The notes under the pieces were generated by a model, which was not told where the DNA came from, did no database searches, and saw only the letters and a list, made by a program, of their open reading frames with translations. A stretch of 64,000 bases of DNA from Candidatus Pantoea deserta. Lineage in GTDB: Bacteria > Pseudomonadota > Gammaproteobacteria > Enterobacterales > Enterobacteriaceae. Location: contig NZ_RMVG01000017.1 in NCBI RefSeq assembly GCF_003813865.1, forward strand, positions 51,336 to 115,335, in the 5' to 3' direction. A program made the position numbers and the translations under genes. Below are positions 19,503 to 29,091 of the stretch, one piece after another (within the stretch, counting starts at the first letter, position 1; the number at the start of each line of letters is the position of its first letter).

Positions 19503-19555
19503 GTGTGTTCCTCACTGCTTAACCGGGCGGCATTCTATCAAATTGCGTCCGCAGA

Positions 19556-19583
19556 AAAAGCAAAACCCCGCCGAAGCGGGGCT
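19556..19583 (-). terminator. Intrinsic terminator of yccA
   Basis: On the minus strand CCCCGC-TTCG-GCGGGG is followed by TTTTGCTTTTT. It lies 30 bases after the yccA stop and before tusE. Confidence 0.8.
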
Positions 19584-19612
19584 GGAAGCGTGACGTCGTC
19601 GTTTCTGTATCA

Positions 19613-20269
19613 TTAATCGTTGCGCGCGAAGCCCAGAATGCTCAGCAGGCTGATAAAGATATTGTAGAGAGAAACATAGAGGCTGACGGTGGCGCGAATA
19701 TAGTTGGTCTCGCCGCCGTGAATGATGTTGCTGGTTTCCCACAGGATCGCGCCGGCGGAAAACAGAATAAACAGCGCGCTAATCGCCAGATGCAGCGCCG
19801 GAAGTTGCAGGAACAGGTTAGCGATAACCGCCACCAGCAACACCACAAAGCCGGCCATCATCATGCCGCCGAGAAACGACATATCGCGACGGGTCGTCAG
19901 CACATAGGCCGAACAGCAGAAGAACACCAGCGCCGTGCCGCCTAACGCCAGCGCGATAACGTCGCCCATCCCCGCCGTCAGAAACGAGCTAAGAATCGGG
20001 CCGAGGCAGTAGCCCAGAAAGCCGGTAAAGGCGAAGGCCGCCAGGATGCCCATCGGGCTGTCAGCCAGTTTGTGGGTCAGGAACATCAGACCGTAGAAAC
20101 CGACCAGCATCAGAATCAGGCCAGGGCCAGGCAGACCCAGCACGGTGCTGGCGGTGGCGGTAACGGCGGAAAACGCCAGCGTCAGGCCAAGCAGAAAATA
20201 GGTATTGCGCAACACCTTATGGGTGCTGAGCAGCGATGCCCTTGAGGACGAAGAAATAATGCGATCCAT
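19613..20269 (-). CDS. yccA: Bax-inhibitor-1 family protein YccA (FtsH modulator)
   Basis: YccA is a seven-helix inner-membrane protein of the BI-1/YbhL family. In E. coli it is a substrate and inhibitor of the FtsH protease. The 218-residue product starts [29 protein letters not shown], as in the family, and ends in the conserved [19 protein letters not shown]. It is monocistronic, with its own terminator. Confidence 0.94.
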   Translation of the reverse strand: MDRIISSSSRASLLSTHKVLRNTYFLLGLTLAFSAVTATASTVLGLPGPGLILMLVGFYGLMFLTHKLADSPMGILAAFAFTGFLGYCLGPILSSFLTAGMGDVIALALGGTALVFFCCSAYVLTTRRDMSFLGGMMMAGFVVLLVAVIANLFLQLPALHLAISALFILFSAGAILWETSNIIHGGETNYIRATVSLYVSLYNIFISLLSILGFARND

Positions 20270-20488
20270 AATGCGCTCCTTTATCAGAACACTAAGTCTG
20301 AGCTGAGAATACGCAGCGGCCCTGAAACGGGAAAGACGTTTTACCCTTCTTTACGCGATAAATCGCTGTTTCTCTGAGCGGAATGGCGATTTCGCCAACG
20401 AATAGCGCCGTTTTGGCTGTTTTTCAGGCGAATGAATCCAGACAGGCTTTACATCCATCGGGGGGATGTTTATAGTGCGCCTCATTGC

Positions 20489-20576
20489 GGAGGGGTGGCC
20501 GAGCGGCTTAAGGCAGCGGTCTTGAAAACCGCCGATGGGAAACCATCCGAGAGTTCGAATCTCTCCTCCTCCGCCA
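20489..20576 (+). tRNA. tRNA-Ser (anticodon UGA), copy 1
   Basis: The 88-base gene folds as a long-variable-arm tRNA. The acceptor arms GGAGGGG and CTCCTCC pair, with discriminator G and encoded CCA. The anticodon loop CTTGAAA gives UGA. The T arm reads GAGAGTTCGAATCTCTC. It occupies the E. coli serT position downstream of yccA. Confidence 0.97.
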
Positions 20577-20643
20577 CTTTCCTGTTTAATCAGGAGCAGG
20601 CAACAGCATAACGCCCTGTTGTCGATGCGAGCAGCATCAATCC

Positions 20644-20731
20644 GGAGGGATGGCCGAGTGGCTTAAGGCAGCGGTCTTGAAAACCGCCGATGGGAAACCA
20701 TCCGAGAGTTCGAATCTCTCTTCCTCCGCCA
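20644..20731 (+). tRNA. tRNA-Ser (anticodon UGA), copy 2
   Basis: A second 88-base tRNA-Ser lies 67 bases after the first. It differs at only a few positions: the acceptor base pair next to the D arm (GGAGGGA with TTCCTCC) and one D-loop base. The anticodon is again UGA and CCA is encoded. Confidence 0.97.
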
Positions 20732-20968
20732 CATCAGACAGGCCAGCACAATGTGCTGGCCTGTCGCATTTCTGAACCCTGCTTTCTCTGCGCCTGCCGC
20801 TTCCGCGCTGCTTTTTGGTCAATTCTGTTATAGTCCACTCACGGTTTTTGCAAACAGCGGGCGCTTTTCGCCGCCAGCTTAGGTTACACTGTGTGTCACT
20901 GTGCTCTGAACAGAGCTAATCGGTTGATAGCCAGAGTGTTTCGCTACTGAATAAATGGAATAGGCACA

Positions 20969-22594
20969 ATGATCAAGAAACTGAGTCTTTGCGCGCTGTC
21001 GGTCCTTGCTGCGCTGCCGGTCAGCCTGTCGGTCCGTGCGGCAGAAAACGATATGCAGCTGCAACAGGTGCTGATGTTTAGCCGTCACAATCTGCGCGCG
21101 CCGCTGGCCGATAATGGCAGCGTACTGGAACAGTCGACCAAAAAAAGCTGGCCGCAATGGAGCGTGCCGGGTGGACAGCTCACCACTAAAGGCGGCGTGC
21201 TGGAAGTTTACATGGGCAACTATACCCGTGAGTGGCTGGCGCAGCAGGGGTTAGTCAAAAACGGCAGCTGCCCGGACAGCAATAATGTCTTTGTCTACGC
21301 GAACAGTCTGCAACGTACTGTCGCGACGGCTCAGTTCTTTGTTAACGGCGCTTTTCCAGGCTGCGACGTGGCGGTAACCCATCAGGATGCCATGGGCACG
21401 ATGGACCCGGTATTCAATCCGGTTATTACCGACGATAGCGAAGCCTTTAATAAAAAAGCGCTGGCGGCAATGACGGCGGAAAATGAGAAACTGGCGCTGA
21501 AGCCGGCTCTACAGCAGCTGGATAAAATCGTCGATTACAAATCTGCTCCGGCCTGCAACAACAAAAAGCAGTGCGACCTGAGCAGCGGCAATAACACGTT
21601 CAGCGCGGAAAACGGCAAAGAGCCTAACGTCAGCGGGCCGCTGAAAGTGGGCAATTCGCTGATGGATGCCTTTACGCTGCAATATTACGAAGGCTTCCCG
21701 CTTGAGCAGGTTGCCTGGGGCCAGATCAAAACGCCTGAGCAGTGGAAAACCCTGTCGGCGATCAAAAATGGCTATCAGGACGCGCTGTTCACCAGCCCGG
21801 ACGTCGCGCGAGAAGTGGCCGCGCCGCTGGTGGATTACATCCGCAGCCAGCTGGTCGATCAGGATAAGGCTAACGCGCCTAAAATTACCCTGATGGTTGG
21901 ACACGACTCCAATATCGCTTCGCTGCTCAGCGCATTACAGGTTAAGCCTTATGAGCTGGCGGGCACCTGGGAAAATACGCCTATCGGCGGCCAGGTTGTG
22001 TTTCAGCGCTGGCACGACGCTAAAAACAACAAAGACCTGTTGAAGCTGGAGTACGTTTATCAGACGGCCGATCAGCTGCGCAACGGCGACGTGCTGAACC
22101 TGAAGAACCCGCCGAAGCGCGTGACGCTGGAGCTGGCGGGCTGTCCGGTTGACGGCAACGGCTACTGTAGCTGGGAGCAGTTTACCCAGGCGCTGAACGG
22201 CGCATTACAGGGTACGCCAATGGAGCCAGCGGCGCAGCCGCAGCCCGCGACGGCCGACGCGGCCGGTGCCGATCAGCAGGCGGATAAGGCGGCTGCCGAT
22301 AAAGCGGCTGCTGATAAGGCCGCTGCCGACAAAGCCGCAGCCGAAAAAGCGGCGGCCGACAAAGCCGCTGCCCAGAAGGCGGCTGACGCAAAAGCGGCTG
22401 AAGAGAAAGCAAAAGCTGCGGAAGAGAAAGCGAAGGTGGAGAGAGCGGCTGCGCAAAAAGCCGCTGCTGAAAAAGCCGAGGCCGAGAAGGCGGCGGCCGA
22501 GAAAGCCAGCGATGCGAAACCTGCTGACGCAGGGGCGCAAAAGCCGGTGGACTCAGCGCAAAACAGCGCAGCGCAGCAGACCGCCACGCAGTAA
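20969..22594 (+). CDS. agp: Glucose-1-phosphatase with Ala/Lys-rich repeat tail
   Basis: Agp is a periplasmic histidine acid phosphatase that releases phosphate from glucose-1-phosphate and similar esters. A signal peptide (cleavage near residue 25) precedes a core of about 410 residues matching E. coli Agp (413 residues). The catalytic RHNLR motif is at 39-43 and the HD proton donor pair at 312-313 (VGHDSN). Residues 413-541 are an added tail: a Pro/Gln/Ala linker and then tandem [10 protein letters not shown] and QKAAD pentapeptides (about 439-515), resembling the helical middle of TolA. The reading frame is continuous into a strong terminator. The tail is the unusual part and is discussed as a finding. 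Confidence 0.92.
   Translation: MIKKLSLCALSVLAALPVSLSVRAAENDMQLQQVLMFSRHNLRAPLADNGSVLEQSTKKSWPQWSVPGGQLTTKGGVLEVYMGNYTREWLAQQGLVKNGSCPDSNNVFVYANSLQRTVATAQFFVNGAFPGCDVAVTHQDAMGTMDPVFNPVITDDSEAFNKKALAAMTAENEKLALKPALQQLDKIVDYKSAPACNNKKQCDLSSGNNTFSAENGKEPNVSGPLKVGNSLMDAFTLQYYEGFPLEQVAWGQIKTPEQWKTLSAIKNGYQDALFTSPDVAREVAAPLVDYIRSQLVDQDKANAPKITLMVGHDSNIASLLSALQVKPYELAGTWENTPIGGQVVFQRWHDAKNNKDLLKLEYVYQTADQLRNGDVLNLKNPPKRVTLELAGCPVDGNGYCSWEQFTQALNGALQGTPMEPAAQPQPATADAAGADQQADKAAADKAAADKAAADKAAAEKAAADKAAAQKAADAKAAEEKAKAAEEKAKVERAAAQKAAAEKAEAEKAAAEKASDAKPADAGAQKPVDSAQNSAAQQTATQ
22283..22513 (+). repeat. Degenerate 15-base repeats coding the Agp tail
   Basis: Tandem units encode pentapeptides of the type (D/E/Q)-K-A-A-A, at least six in close register and then more degenerate ones. 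Synonymous codons vary between units (AAG/AAA, GCC/GCT/GCG), so the array is not a recent perfect expansion. Confidence 0.85.
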
Positions 22595-22606
22595 GATTGT
22601 CTGCAT

Positions 22607-22633
22607 AAAAAACCCCGCCGCGGCGGGGTTTTT
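22607..22633. terminator. Bidirectional terminator between agp and the aldehyde dehydrogenase gene
   Basis: ACCCCGCC and GGCGGGGT arms are flanked by A and T runs, so the hairpin can terminate both convergent genes. Confidence 0.88.
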
Positions 22634-22647
22634 CATTTGCAGGCCGT

Positions 22648-24021
22648 TTAACCGGCGACGACGACCAGCTTCTGGTTAGCAAACTCTTTGATGCCGAGAT
22701 CGGACAGCTCGCGTCCATAGCCGGAACGCTTAACCCCGCCGAACGGCAGTTCAGCCGCCGTATCGCTTTGCGAATTGATAAACACCATGCCGGTTTCAAT
22801 CGCAGAGGCCAGCTGACGACCGCGCGCAATATCCTGCGTCCAGACGGAGCCGCCCAGGCCATAATGGGAGTCGTTCGCCAGCGCAATTGCGGCTTTATCG
22901 TCTCCGACCACGTACACCTGAGCCACCGGCCCGAAAAACTCCTGATAGTAGGCGGGATTGTCCGGCGTAATATCGGTCAGGATAGTGGGCTGAAAATAGC
23001 AGCCGACGCCGTCAACGGCTTTGCCCCCGATCAGCAATTTCGCTCCCTGTTGCACCGCCTCATCGACCTGTTTCGCCAGTCGATCGCGCGCGTCTTTCGA
23101 GGAGAGCGGGCCGAGCGTGGTCTGCTCGTCCAGCGGATCGCCCAGTCGCGCCTCTTTCAGCGCCGCGCTGAATTTATCGATAAAGGCGCTGGCGATCTTT
23201 TCATGCAGAATAAAGCGCTTGGCAGCGGTACAGACCTGGCCGCAGTTGCTGAGTCGCGCCTGCGCGCCCTGACGCACCGCTTCATCAATATCCGCGTCGT
23301 CCAGCACCACAAACACGTCGTTGCCGCCCAGCTCCAGCGTGGATTTTTTCAGATACTTGCCCGCCTGCTGCGCCACAGCGCTGCCGGCGCGCTCTGAGCC
23401 AGTCAGCGCGACGCCCTGTACGCGATCGTCAGCGATCAGTTCTGCGACCTGATCGCTGTCGATAAACAGGTTAGTCCAGGCACCCTCTGGCGCGCCCGCT
23501 TCTCTTACCAGCTTTTCAAACACATCAGCGCAGTGCGGGACAATATTGGCGTGTTTCGCCAGCACCGGATTGCCCAGCGCCAGATTAGGCGCCAGCACGC
23601 GCATCAGCTGATAGTAGGGGAAGTTCCAGGGTTCAACGGCGACCAGTACGCCGATGGGATGATACTCTACCCAGGCTTCGCCCAGCTCGCTGGGGTAGGG
23701 CTGTGGTTTGAGAATGTCCGCCGCATGCTGCGCATAGTATCGCGCAATCTGCGCGCAAATTTTTACTTCGCCCCGGCTCTGACCAATCAGCTTGCCCATC
23801 TCCTTGCTGGCGATGGCGGCCAGCTCGTCAACCCGACTCTCAATCAAATCGGCCAGCCTGGTCAGAACCTGAAGGCGCGGCTGAATGTCGCCTTTGCTCC
23901 ACGATGAGTGAAACAGACGGTCGGCCGTCTCCAGCGCCTGGCTGACGGCTGCGGCGTCATGAGACGGCCAGCTTTTCAGCAGCTGATTATTCGCAGGGTT
24001 AATGCTCTGATAGGAAGACAT
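22648..24021 (-). CDS. NAD(P)-dependent aldehyde dehydrogenase, Sad/YneI-like
   Basis: This 457-residue protein belongs to the aldehyde dehydrogenase superfamily and is closest, by remembered sequence, to the succinate-semialdehyde dehydrogenase Sad (YneI) group. The catalytic Glu230 (LELGGND) and nucleophile Cys264 (NCGQVCTAAKR) are 34 residues apart, as in the family. The cofactor region VEPWNFPYYQ is intact. E. coli does not carry this gene here, so it is a local addition or relocation between agp and yccJ. Substrate is inferred, not shown; succinate semialdehyde or a related short aldehyde is plausible. Confidence 0.8.
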   Translation of the reverse strand: MSSYQSINPANNQLLKSWPSHDAAAVSQALETADRLFHSSWSKGDIQPRLQVLTRLADLIESRVDELAAIASKEMGKLIGQSRGEVKICAQIARYYAQHAADILKPQPYPSELGEAWVEYHPIGVLVAVEPWNFPYYQLMRVLAPNLALGNPVLAKHANIVPHCADVFEKLVREAGAPEGAWTNLFIDSDQVAELIADDRVQGVALTGSERAGSAVAQQAGKYLKKSTLELGGNDVFVVLDDADIDEAVRQGAQARLSNCGQVCTAAKRFILHEKIASAFIDKFSAALKEARLGDPLDEQTTLGPLSSKDARDRLAKQVDEAVQQGAKLLIGGKAVDGVGCYFQPTILTDITPDNPAYYQEFFGPVAQVYVVGDDKAAIALANDSHYGLGGSVWTQDIARGRQLASAIETGMVFINSQSDTAAELPFGGVKRSGYGRELSDLGIKEFANQKLVVVAG

Positions 24022-24072
24022 AGATTCTCCTTGGTCAGTAAAAAAGGTGAGGCGGGAAATCCCGCCTCGTAA

Positions 24073-24303
24073 TCAGATGTTTTTGCGCTCTACCGGCGTA
24101 TCGTCCCAGGTCAGAACATCGGCGTCCGTTTTATCAAAGGCTCGAAACAGCACTTCATCGTTGCCCTGCTGACGCCAGATCTCCTCTGCCAGTTTTTCGT
24201 CATAGTTCGCCACTTCGAAGATGGCTTCTGCGATTTCCGGGGACGTGTGGCGCAGCGTGGCCCATTCGCCTACGTGATGAGCTTTCGCTTGATCGTTCGA
24301 CAT
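24073..24303 (-). CDS. yccJ: YccJ family protein
   Basis: YccJ is a 76-residue cytoplasmic protein found next to wrbA across Enterobacterales. The segment [27 protein letters not shown] is the family signature. The start at 24303 ([10 protein letters not shown]) is preceded by AAGGAGAA; an in-frame upstream start would enter wrbA. It forms an operon with wrbA at 19-base spacing. Function unknown. Confidence 0.92.
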   Translation of the reverse strand: MSNDQAKAHHVGEWATLRHTSPEIAEAIFEVANYDEKLAEEIWRQQGNDEVLFRAFDKTDADVLTWDDTPVERKNI

Positions 24304-24322
24304 AATCTTCTCCTTAGTAAAC

Positions 24323-24922
24323 TTATCCTTTGAGTTTAACCGCCAGACCGGCAACGAGTTCGCCCTGATAGCGAGCGATATTCAGTTCCTCTTCCGTGGG
24401 CTGGCGCGAGCCGTCGCCTCCCGCCAGAGTGGTGGCGCCATAGGGCGTGCCGCCACGGACCTGGGAGATGTCAAACAGCTCTTTAGTACCGTAACCGATT
24501 GGGACGATCACCATGCCGTGGTGTGCCAGCGTGGTCCAGACGGAAGTAATCGTCTGCTCCTGACCGCCTCCCGTTCCGGTTGAAGTAAAAACGCTGGCAA
24601 CCTTGCCGTGAAGCGCGCCAGAGGCCCATAAGCCGCCGGTGCGATCCCAGAAAGTGCGCATCTGGCCAGACATATTGCCGAAGCGCGTGGGCGTGCCAAT
24701 CAGGATAGCGTCATACTGCGGCAGAATGTCCGGCGTCGCTTCCGGCGCGGCCTGATCGGTTTTTCCGCCTACCTGCGCGAAACGCTCGGCGTCCATGGTC
24801 TCCGGCACGCGTCGAATGTCGACCTCTGCGCCCGTCACGCGACGCGCGCCTTCCGCGACCGCGTTCGCCATGGTTTCGATATGTCCATACATTGAGTAGT
24901 AAAGCACCAGAATTTTGGCCAT
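24323..24922 (-). CDS. wrbA: NAD(P)H:quinone oxidoreductase WrbA
   Basis: WrbA is a tetrameric FMN flavodoxin-like enzyme that reduces quinones by two electrons, limiting redox stress. The 199-residue product starts [19 protein letters not shown], whose SMYGH loop binds FMN phosphate, and has [14 protein letters not shown] and the [11 protein letters not shown] flavin segment. The start at 24922 gives the family N-terminus; 41 extra residues from an upstream codon are unsupported. It heads the wrbA-yccJ operon. Confidence 0.95.
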   Translation of the reverse strand: MAKILVLYYSMYGHIETMANAVAEGARRVTGAEVDIRRVPETMDAERFAQVGGKTDQAAPEATPDILPQYDAILIGTPTRFGNMSGQMRTFWDRTGGLWASGALHGKVASVFTSTGTGGGQEQTITSVWTTLAHHGMVIVPIGYGTKELFDISQVRGGTPYGATTLAGGDGSRQPTEEELNIARYQGELVAGLAVKLKG

Positions 24923-25075
24923 TGCGCTCTCCATAGGGTGTAAAAACCTAAGCAGAAGTATAGAAGAGCTTTCCGGCCCTGCGGCAAGAACGTGAAATTT
25001 GGGCATCTTCTGATGCGTTGCATTCAGGCGACGACCTGCGCACAATGGCGCCTGTTTAACTGCTGAAGGTGAGTC

Positions 25076-25984
25076 ATGTCAGACGTTTCCCGCACCCTGA
25101 CTCTGCGCGTAACGCGCCAGGAACTGGTGCTGATTTTTATAACCATGATCTGGGGCGGCACGTTTCTGGTGGTGCACCGCGCCATGAACTTCTCCGGGCC
25201 GTTCTTTTTCGTCGGGCTGCGTTTTGCTACCGCGGCCCTGATTCTGGCCTGCGTATTTCGCCGCGCGCTGGCGGGAACGACGCGGCAGGAACTCGGCGCG
25301 GGCGTGCTGATTGGTCTCTCTATCGCCGGCGGCTATGGGCTACAAACCTGGGGCATGCAAACCATCTCCAGCAGCCAGTCTGCTTTTTTAACCGCGCTCT
25401 ATGTGCCGGTCGTGCCGCTGCTGCAATGGCTGTTTCTGCGCAGGCCGCCCGGCCTGATGGCATGGTGCGGCATTTTGCTGGCTTTTCTGGGGCTGCTGCT
25501 GGTGGCGGGTCCTCAGGATGGCCGCATCAGCCTGAATCAGGGCGAGATGGCGACGCTGTTGAGCACGCTGGCCATCGCCGCCGAGATTATCCTGATAAGC
25601 CGTTTTGCCGGGCAGGTGGACGTGCGTCGCGTGACGCTAATCCAGCTGGCGGTGGCGTCACTGTGCGCCTTTGCCCTGATGGCGCCGAACGGCGAGTCGC
25701 TGCCGAGGCTCAGTTCGCCGCTGCTGCTGAGCGCGCTGGGCCTGGGAGCGGCCAGCGCGCTGATTCAGGTCACCATGAACTGGGCGCAGCGCAGCGTCTC
25801 GCCGACGCGCGCCACGGTTATCTATGCGGGCGAGCCAGTGTGGGCGGGCGTGGTGGGACGCCTGGCAGGGGAGAGACTGCCCGCGGCGGCTATCCTTGGC
25901 GGCGCGCTGATTGTCTGCGGCGTGATTGTCAGCGAGCTGAAGCTGAAGCGGAAAAAAGCGGCGACCGCCGCGCCGCTTGAATAA
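25076..25984 (+). CDS. EamA/DMT-family transporter
   Basis: This 302-residue protein has ten predicted membrane helices arranged as two EamA repeats, about residues 15-145 and 157-287. The first repeat begins with the conserved [12 protein letters not shown]. The family exports metabolites, amino acids or drugs, and the substrate cannot be told from sequence. AAGGTGAG precedes the ATG. It ends directly against the stop of convergent rutG, and it is divergent from wrbA. It is not in this place in E. coli. Confidence 0.82.
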   Translation: MSDVSRTLTLRVTRQELVLIFITMIWGGTFLVVHRAMNFSGPFFFVGLRFATAALILACVFRRALAGTTRQELGAGVLIGLSIAGGYGLQTWGMQTISSSQSAFLTALYVPVVPLLQWLFLRRPPGLMAWCGILLAFLGLLLVAGPQDGRISLNQGEMATLLSTLAIAAEIILISRFAGQVDVRRVTLIQLAVASLCAFALMAPNGESLPRLSSPLLLSALGLGAASALIQVTMNWAQRSVSPTRATVIYAGEPVWAGVVGRLAGERLPAAAILGGALIVCGVIVSELKLKRKKAATAAPLE

Positions 25985-27310
25985 CTAGCCCTGCTGACGC
26001 GCAGGCCGCTTCGTCAGCGCTTCGCCGCGACGGCGCAAAAGGACGTTAAGCAGAATGGCGGCAAAGGTGGCGGTGCCAATCCCGCCCAGGGTGAAGCCGC
26101 CGATATTCAGGGAGAAGTCGCCCGCGCCCAGCACCAGCGTAGTTGCGACCATAATCAGGTTACTGTTCTGACTAAAATCCACGTGGTTCTGCACCCAGAT
26201 GCGCGCGCCCGCCACCGCAATCAGGCCAAACACCACAATAGACGCGCCGCCAATCACCGGCGCGGGAATCGCATGGATCAGCGCGCCGAACTTGGGCGAA
26301 AAGCCGAGAACCAGCGCAATGATCGCGGCGGCTACGAAGGCCAGCGTGGAATAGACCTTAGTCACCGCCATCACGCCGATGTTTTCCGCATAGGTAGTGA
26401 CGCCGCTGCCGCCCAGGGTGCCGGAAATTATCGTCGCGAGACCGTCGCCCACGAAAGCGCGCCCCATGTAGGGATCGAGGCTGCGGCCGGTCATGCCCGC
26501 GACGGCTTTCAGATGGCCCAGGTTTTCTGCCACCAGAATAATGGCGACCGGCGCGATCATGACCATCGCCTGAATGTCAAAAACCGGAGCCGTAGTCTGC
26601 GGCAGGCCGAACCAGGCGGCCTGCGCGACGCCGCTGAAATCCACCGGTTTGCCAAAGCCCATAACATTCGTCAGCAGCGCATAAAGCGCCCAGGCCACAA
26701 TCAGCCCCACCAGAATCAGCAGGCGCTGCACCATACCGGAAGTAAATGCCGCCACTAATCCGATAACCAGAACGGTCATCACGGCGATCCAGCTGTCGAA
26801 GCCGGATGCCGCCACGCTGTGCACGGCAATGGGGGCCAGGTTAAGTCCAATCGCCATAACCACTGCGCCTGTGACCACCGGCGGCATCAGGCGCTCTATC
26901 CAGCGCGTCCCCACCTTAACCACAATCAGGCCCACCAGCGTATAGAGCGCGCCGCAGGCGATAATGCCGCCGAGCGCGACGCTGAGATGCGGGTTCAATC
27001 CCTGGCCATTGAAGCCGGTTACCGCGATAACCACCCCCACAAAGGCCGCGCTGGAGCCGAGATAGCTGGGCACGCGTCCGCCGGTGACGAAAAAAAACAG
27101 CAGGGTGCCGATGCCGGAGACCAGAATCGCCAGATTAGGATCCAGCCCCATCAGCAACGGCATCAGCACGGTTGCGCCAAACATGGCGACCGCATGTTGC
27201 AGTCCGAGGATCGCCGTTTGTCCAAACGGCAGGGTTTCATCCGGGGCAATGATTCCGCCGTCCGATACCGCCGACTTTTTACGCCATTGAGGAAACCAGG
27301 AACTCGCCAT
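25985..27310 (-). CDS. rutG: Pyrimidine permease RutG
   Basis: RutG is a nucleobase:cation symporter-2 family permease that imports uracil and related pyrimidines. The 441-residue product has about 14 hydrophobic segments. The NCS2 signatures PLLMGLDPNLAILVSGIGTL and GTLGGSGVTTYAENIGVMAVT are intact. The start at 27310 follows GGAG; an earlier in-frame codon would run into rutF. It is the last gene of the rut operon, 43 bases after rutF. Confidence 0.94.
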   Translation of the reverse strand: MASSWFPQWRKKSAVSDGGIIAPDETLPFGQTAILGLQHAVAMFGATVLMPLLMGLDPNLAILVSGIGTLLFFFVTGGRVPSYLGSSAAFVGVVIAVTGFNGQGLNPHLSVALGGIIACGALYTLVGLIVVKVGTRWIERLMPPVVTGAVVMAIGLNLAPIAVHSVAASGFDSWIAVMTVLVIGLVAAFTSGMVQRLLILVGLIVAWALYALLTNVMGFGKPVDFSGVAQAAWFGLPQTTAPVFDIQAMVMIAPVAIILVAENLGHLKAVAGMTGRSLDPYMGRAFVGDGLATIISGTLGGSGVTTYAENIGVMAVTKVYSTLAFVAAAIIALVLGFSPKFGALIHAIPAPVIGGASIVVFGLIAVAGARIWVQNHVDFSQNSNLIMVATTLVLGAGDFSLNIGGFTLGGIGTATFAAILLNVLLRRRGEALTKRPARQQG

Positions 27311-27353
27311 CGTTATCTCCAGAAAGTGAGGTATCAGTGCCGCGCCAGGCGGA

Positions 27354-27878
27354 TTAGCACAGATCTCGCCGCCGCAGCGGCGAGTAGTTTCGATCAAACC
27401 AGGCCAGCCCGTGCCGCTCATGACTGAGCGTCAGCGCCAGCACTTCGCAAAACAGGACATCGTGGGTGCCTACCTGGGTAATTTCGCTGATGCGGCAGTC
27501 GAACGACACCAGCGCGCCCTCCAGCATCGGCGAGCCGGTCGCGCCAGTGCGCCACTGTGCCGCCTGAAACCGCTCTGCCATCGGCGTTTTGCCGCCGAAC
27601 AGGGTAGAGAGCGCTTCCTGATCGTCGGCCAGGGTATTGACGCAAAGCTGGCGGTTGGCGTCGAACACCGACCATACCGAGGCCGAGCGATTCAGGCACA
27701 CCAGCAGCGTCGGAGGCGTATCGGTGACGCTGCACACCGCAGAGGCCGTAAAGCCGGCCCGACCGGCCGGCCCGTCGGTGGTGATGATATTGACGGCGGC
27801 GCCGAGGCGCGCCATGCCGTCGCGAAACGTCTGCTTCTCGACCAGGTTGAGTTCGGGTGAAAGGGAAAGCGCGCTCAT
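27354..27878 (-). CDS. rutF: Flavin reductase RutF
   Basis: RutF supplies reduced FMN to the RutA monooxygenase. The 174-residue product has the flavin reductase core [46 protein letters not shown] and ends in WFDRNYSPL. Two adjacent ATG codons are possible; I prefer 27878, as AGGAG then lies six bases upstream, versus three for 27881. It follows rutD after only ten bases, so no rutE lies between. Confidence 0.94.
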   Translation of the reverse strand: MSALSLSPELNLVEKQTFRDGMARLGAAVNIITTDGPAGRAGFTASAVCSVTDTPPTLLVCLNRSASVWSVFDANRQLCVNTLADDQEALSTLFGGKTPMAERFQAAQWRTGATGSPMLEGALVSFDCRISEITQVGTHDVLFCEVLALTLSHERHGLAWFDRNYSPLRRRDLC

Positions 27879-27888
27879 CATTGTCTCC

Positions 27889-28692
27889 TTAGCTCGCCGC
27901 ACGCTGGGGCGCGGCTTCGGTCTGGTTAAGCCACTGCAACAGCAGCGAATTAAAACCCTCAGCGTCGGTCACGCTCATCGCATGTCCGCCCCAGGCCATA
28001 CTGATGGTCTGCGCGTTGGGCAGGGCGCTGGCCAGCCCGGCGTTGCAGCTCCAGGGGACCAGCAAATCGTCCTGGCTGCAAATCGCCAGAACCGGCTGCG
28101 AAATGCGCGCGGCCAGCGAGGTAAAGTCGGCACGCATCAGCGCATTCAGGCGACGCAGCAGGTTGTCGCGCCCCTGAAAATGGGCGATATGCAGCCTCTC
28201 TTCCTCCGCCAGACGCTGCGAATGCTGCGCCATCCACTCCGCCGGATAGAGAAACAGCGGCTGCGCGCGGACAAAAGCCTCTACGCCGCTGTTGAGCAGC
28301 AGATCCTGTCGCACCTGAAAGCAGCGTCGCGTGTGTGGATGCAGACGCAGCCAGCCGTTGATCACCGCCACGCGCGTCACGCGTTCTGGGTAGTCATGCG
28401 CCAGCTGAAGCCCCACCAGACCGCCGAGCGCGTGACCAATAACGCCGAAGCGCATAATGCCGCGCTGCGCCAGCGCCTCGGCCAGCTCCCCGGCCATCAT
28501 GGTCATGTCGTACTCCGCTGGCAGCGGCTCCGCGCTGCGGCCGGTGCCGCGCTGGTCATAGACCACCACGCGATAGTGCGCGGCGAGCGCCGCCAGCTGC
28601 GGCTGCCAGAAGCTGGCCACGCCGCCCAGGCCGGACGACAGCACCAGCGTGGGCGCATCCGCGTTCTGAAGGCCGAGAATATCCAGATGCAT
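27889..28692 (-). CDS. rutD: Putative aminoacrylate hydrolase RutD
   Basis: RutD is an alpha/beta-hydrolase that speeds removal of aminoacrylate or its breakdown in pyrimidine degradation. The 267-residue product has YDQRGTGRS, the GHALGG position where classical hydrolases have a nucleophile Ser (an Ala is normal for RutD), and a late GGHAM histidine. The ATG overlaps the rutC stop as TGATG, so translation is coupled; an ORF start 24 codons earlier lies inside rutC. Confidence 0.93.
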   Translation of the reverse strand: MHLDILGLQNADAPTLVLSSGLGGVASFWQPQLAALAAHYRVVVYDQRGTGRSAEPLPAEYDMTMMAGELAEALAQRGIMRFGVIGHALGGLVGLQLAHDYPERVTRVAVINGWLRLHPHTRRCFQVRQDLLLNSGVEAFVRAQPLFLYPAEWMAQHSQRLAEEERLHIAHFQGRDNLLRRLNALMRADFTSLAARISQPVLAICSQDDLLVPWSCNAGLASALPNAQTISMAWGGHAMSVTDAEGFNSLLLQWLNQTEAAPQRAAS

Positions 28693-29087
28693 CACGCCTC
28701 CCGCTGGCCGATATGCGCCACGCTGGCGATTTCCACCAGCGCGTCGGGCTTCACCAGACCGCACTGAATACAGAAACGCGCCGGTTTATCTCCGGCGAAG
28801 TATTCGGCGTAGACCTGATTGATGGCGGCGTAATTCTGCCAGTCGGTAAGAAAGATAGAGTTAAAGGTGACGTCGTCGAGCGTGCCGCCCGCGGTTTCGA
28901 TCACGCGCTTAATGGTTTCCAGTACGTGACGCGTCTGGGCGGCGGCATCGCCGACGTGCACCACATTGTTCTCGCTGTCGAACGGCAGCGTACCGGAGAC
29001 ATAGACCACGCCGTCAGCCAGCGTGCCTGGCACAAAAGGGGCGATCGGCGTGCTGGTGCCCGGCGGGATAATCACAGATTTCGGCAT
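28692..29087 (-). CDS. rutC: Aminoacrylate deaminase RutC (RidA family)
   Basis: RutC is a RidA/YjgF-family trimer that helps convert 3-aminoacrylate to malonic semialdehyde. The 131-residue product begins [26 protein letters not shown] and keeps the family arginine and aromatic segment near the end ([20 protein letters not shown]). The start at 29087 lies behind GGAG and four bases after the rutB stop. Confidence 0.94.
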   Translation of the reverse strand: MPKSVIIPPGTSTPIAPFVPGTLADGVVYVSGTLPFDSENNVVHVGDAAAQTRHVLETIKRVIETAGGTLDDVTFNSIFLTDWQNYAAINQVYAEYFAGDKPARFCIQCGLVKPDALVEIASVAHIGQREA

Positions 29088-29091
29088 GATA

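Noticed and set aside
19590..19602. Possible matS site GTGACGTCGTCGT, with a second at 28867-28879
   Set aside because: Both match only 11 of 13 positions of GTGACRNYGTCAC as I recall it, failing at the symmetric last bases, so MatP binding is not supported.
22283..22513. Repeat array considered as a CRISPR or mobile repeat
   Set aside because: The unit is 15 bases, in frame with agp, without spacers, and codes for a peptide repeat.
27889..28692. Loss of nucleophile in RutD (GHALGG)
   Set aside because: Ala at this position is also present in E. coli RutD as I recall its sequence, so it is not a defect of this copy.
27637..28767. Long open frame on the plus strand, antisense to rutF and rutD
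   Set aside because: It is a 376-codon shadow of two well-supported genes, rich in Arg and His as expected for GC-rich antisense frames, with no domain or ribosome binding site.
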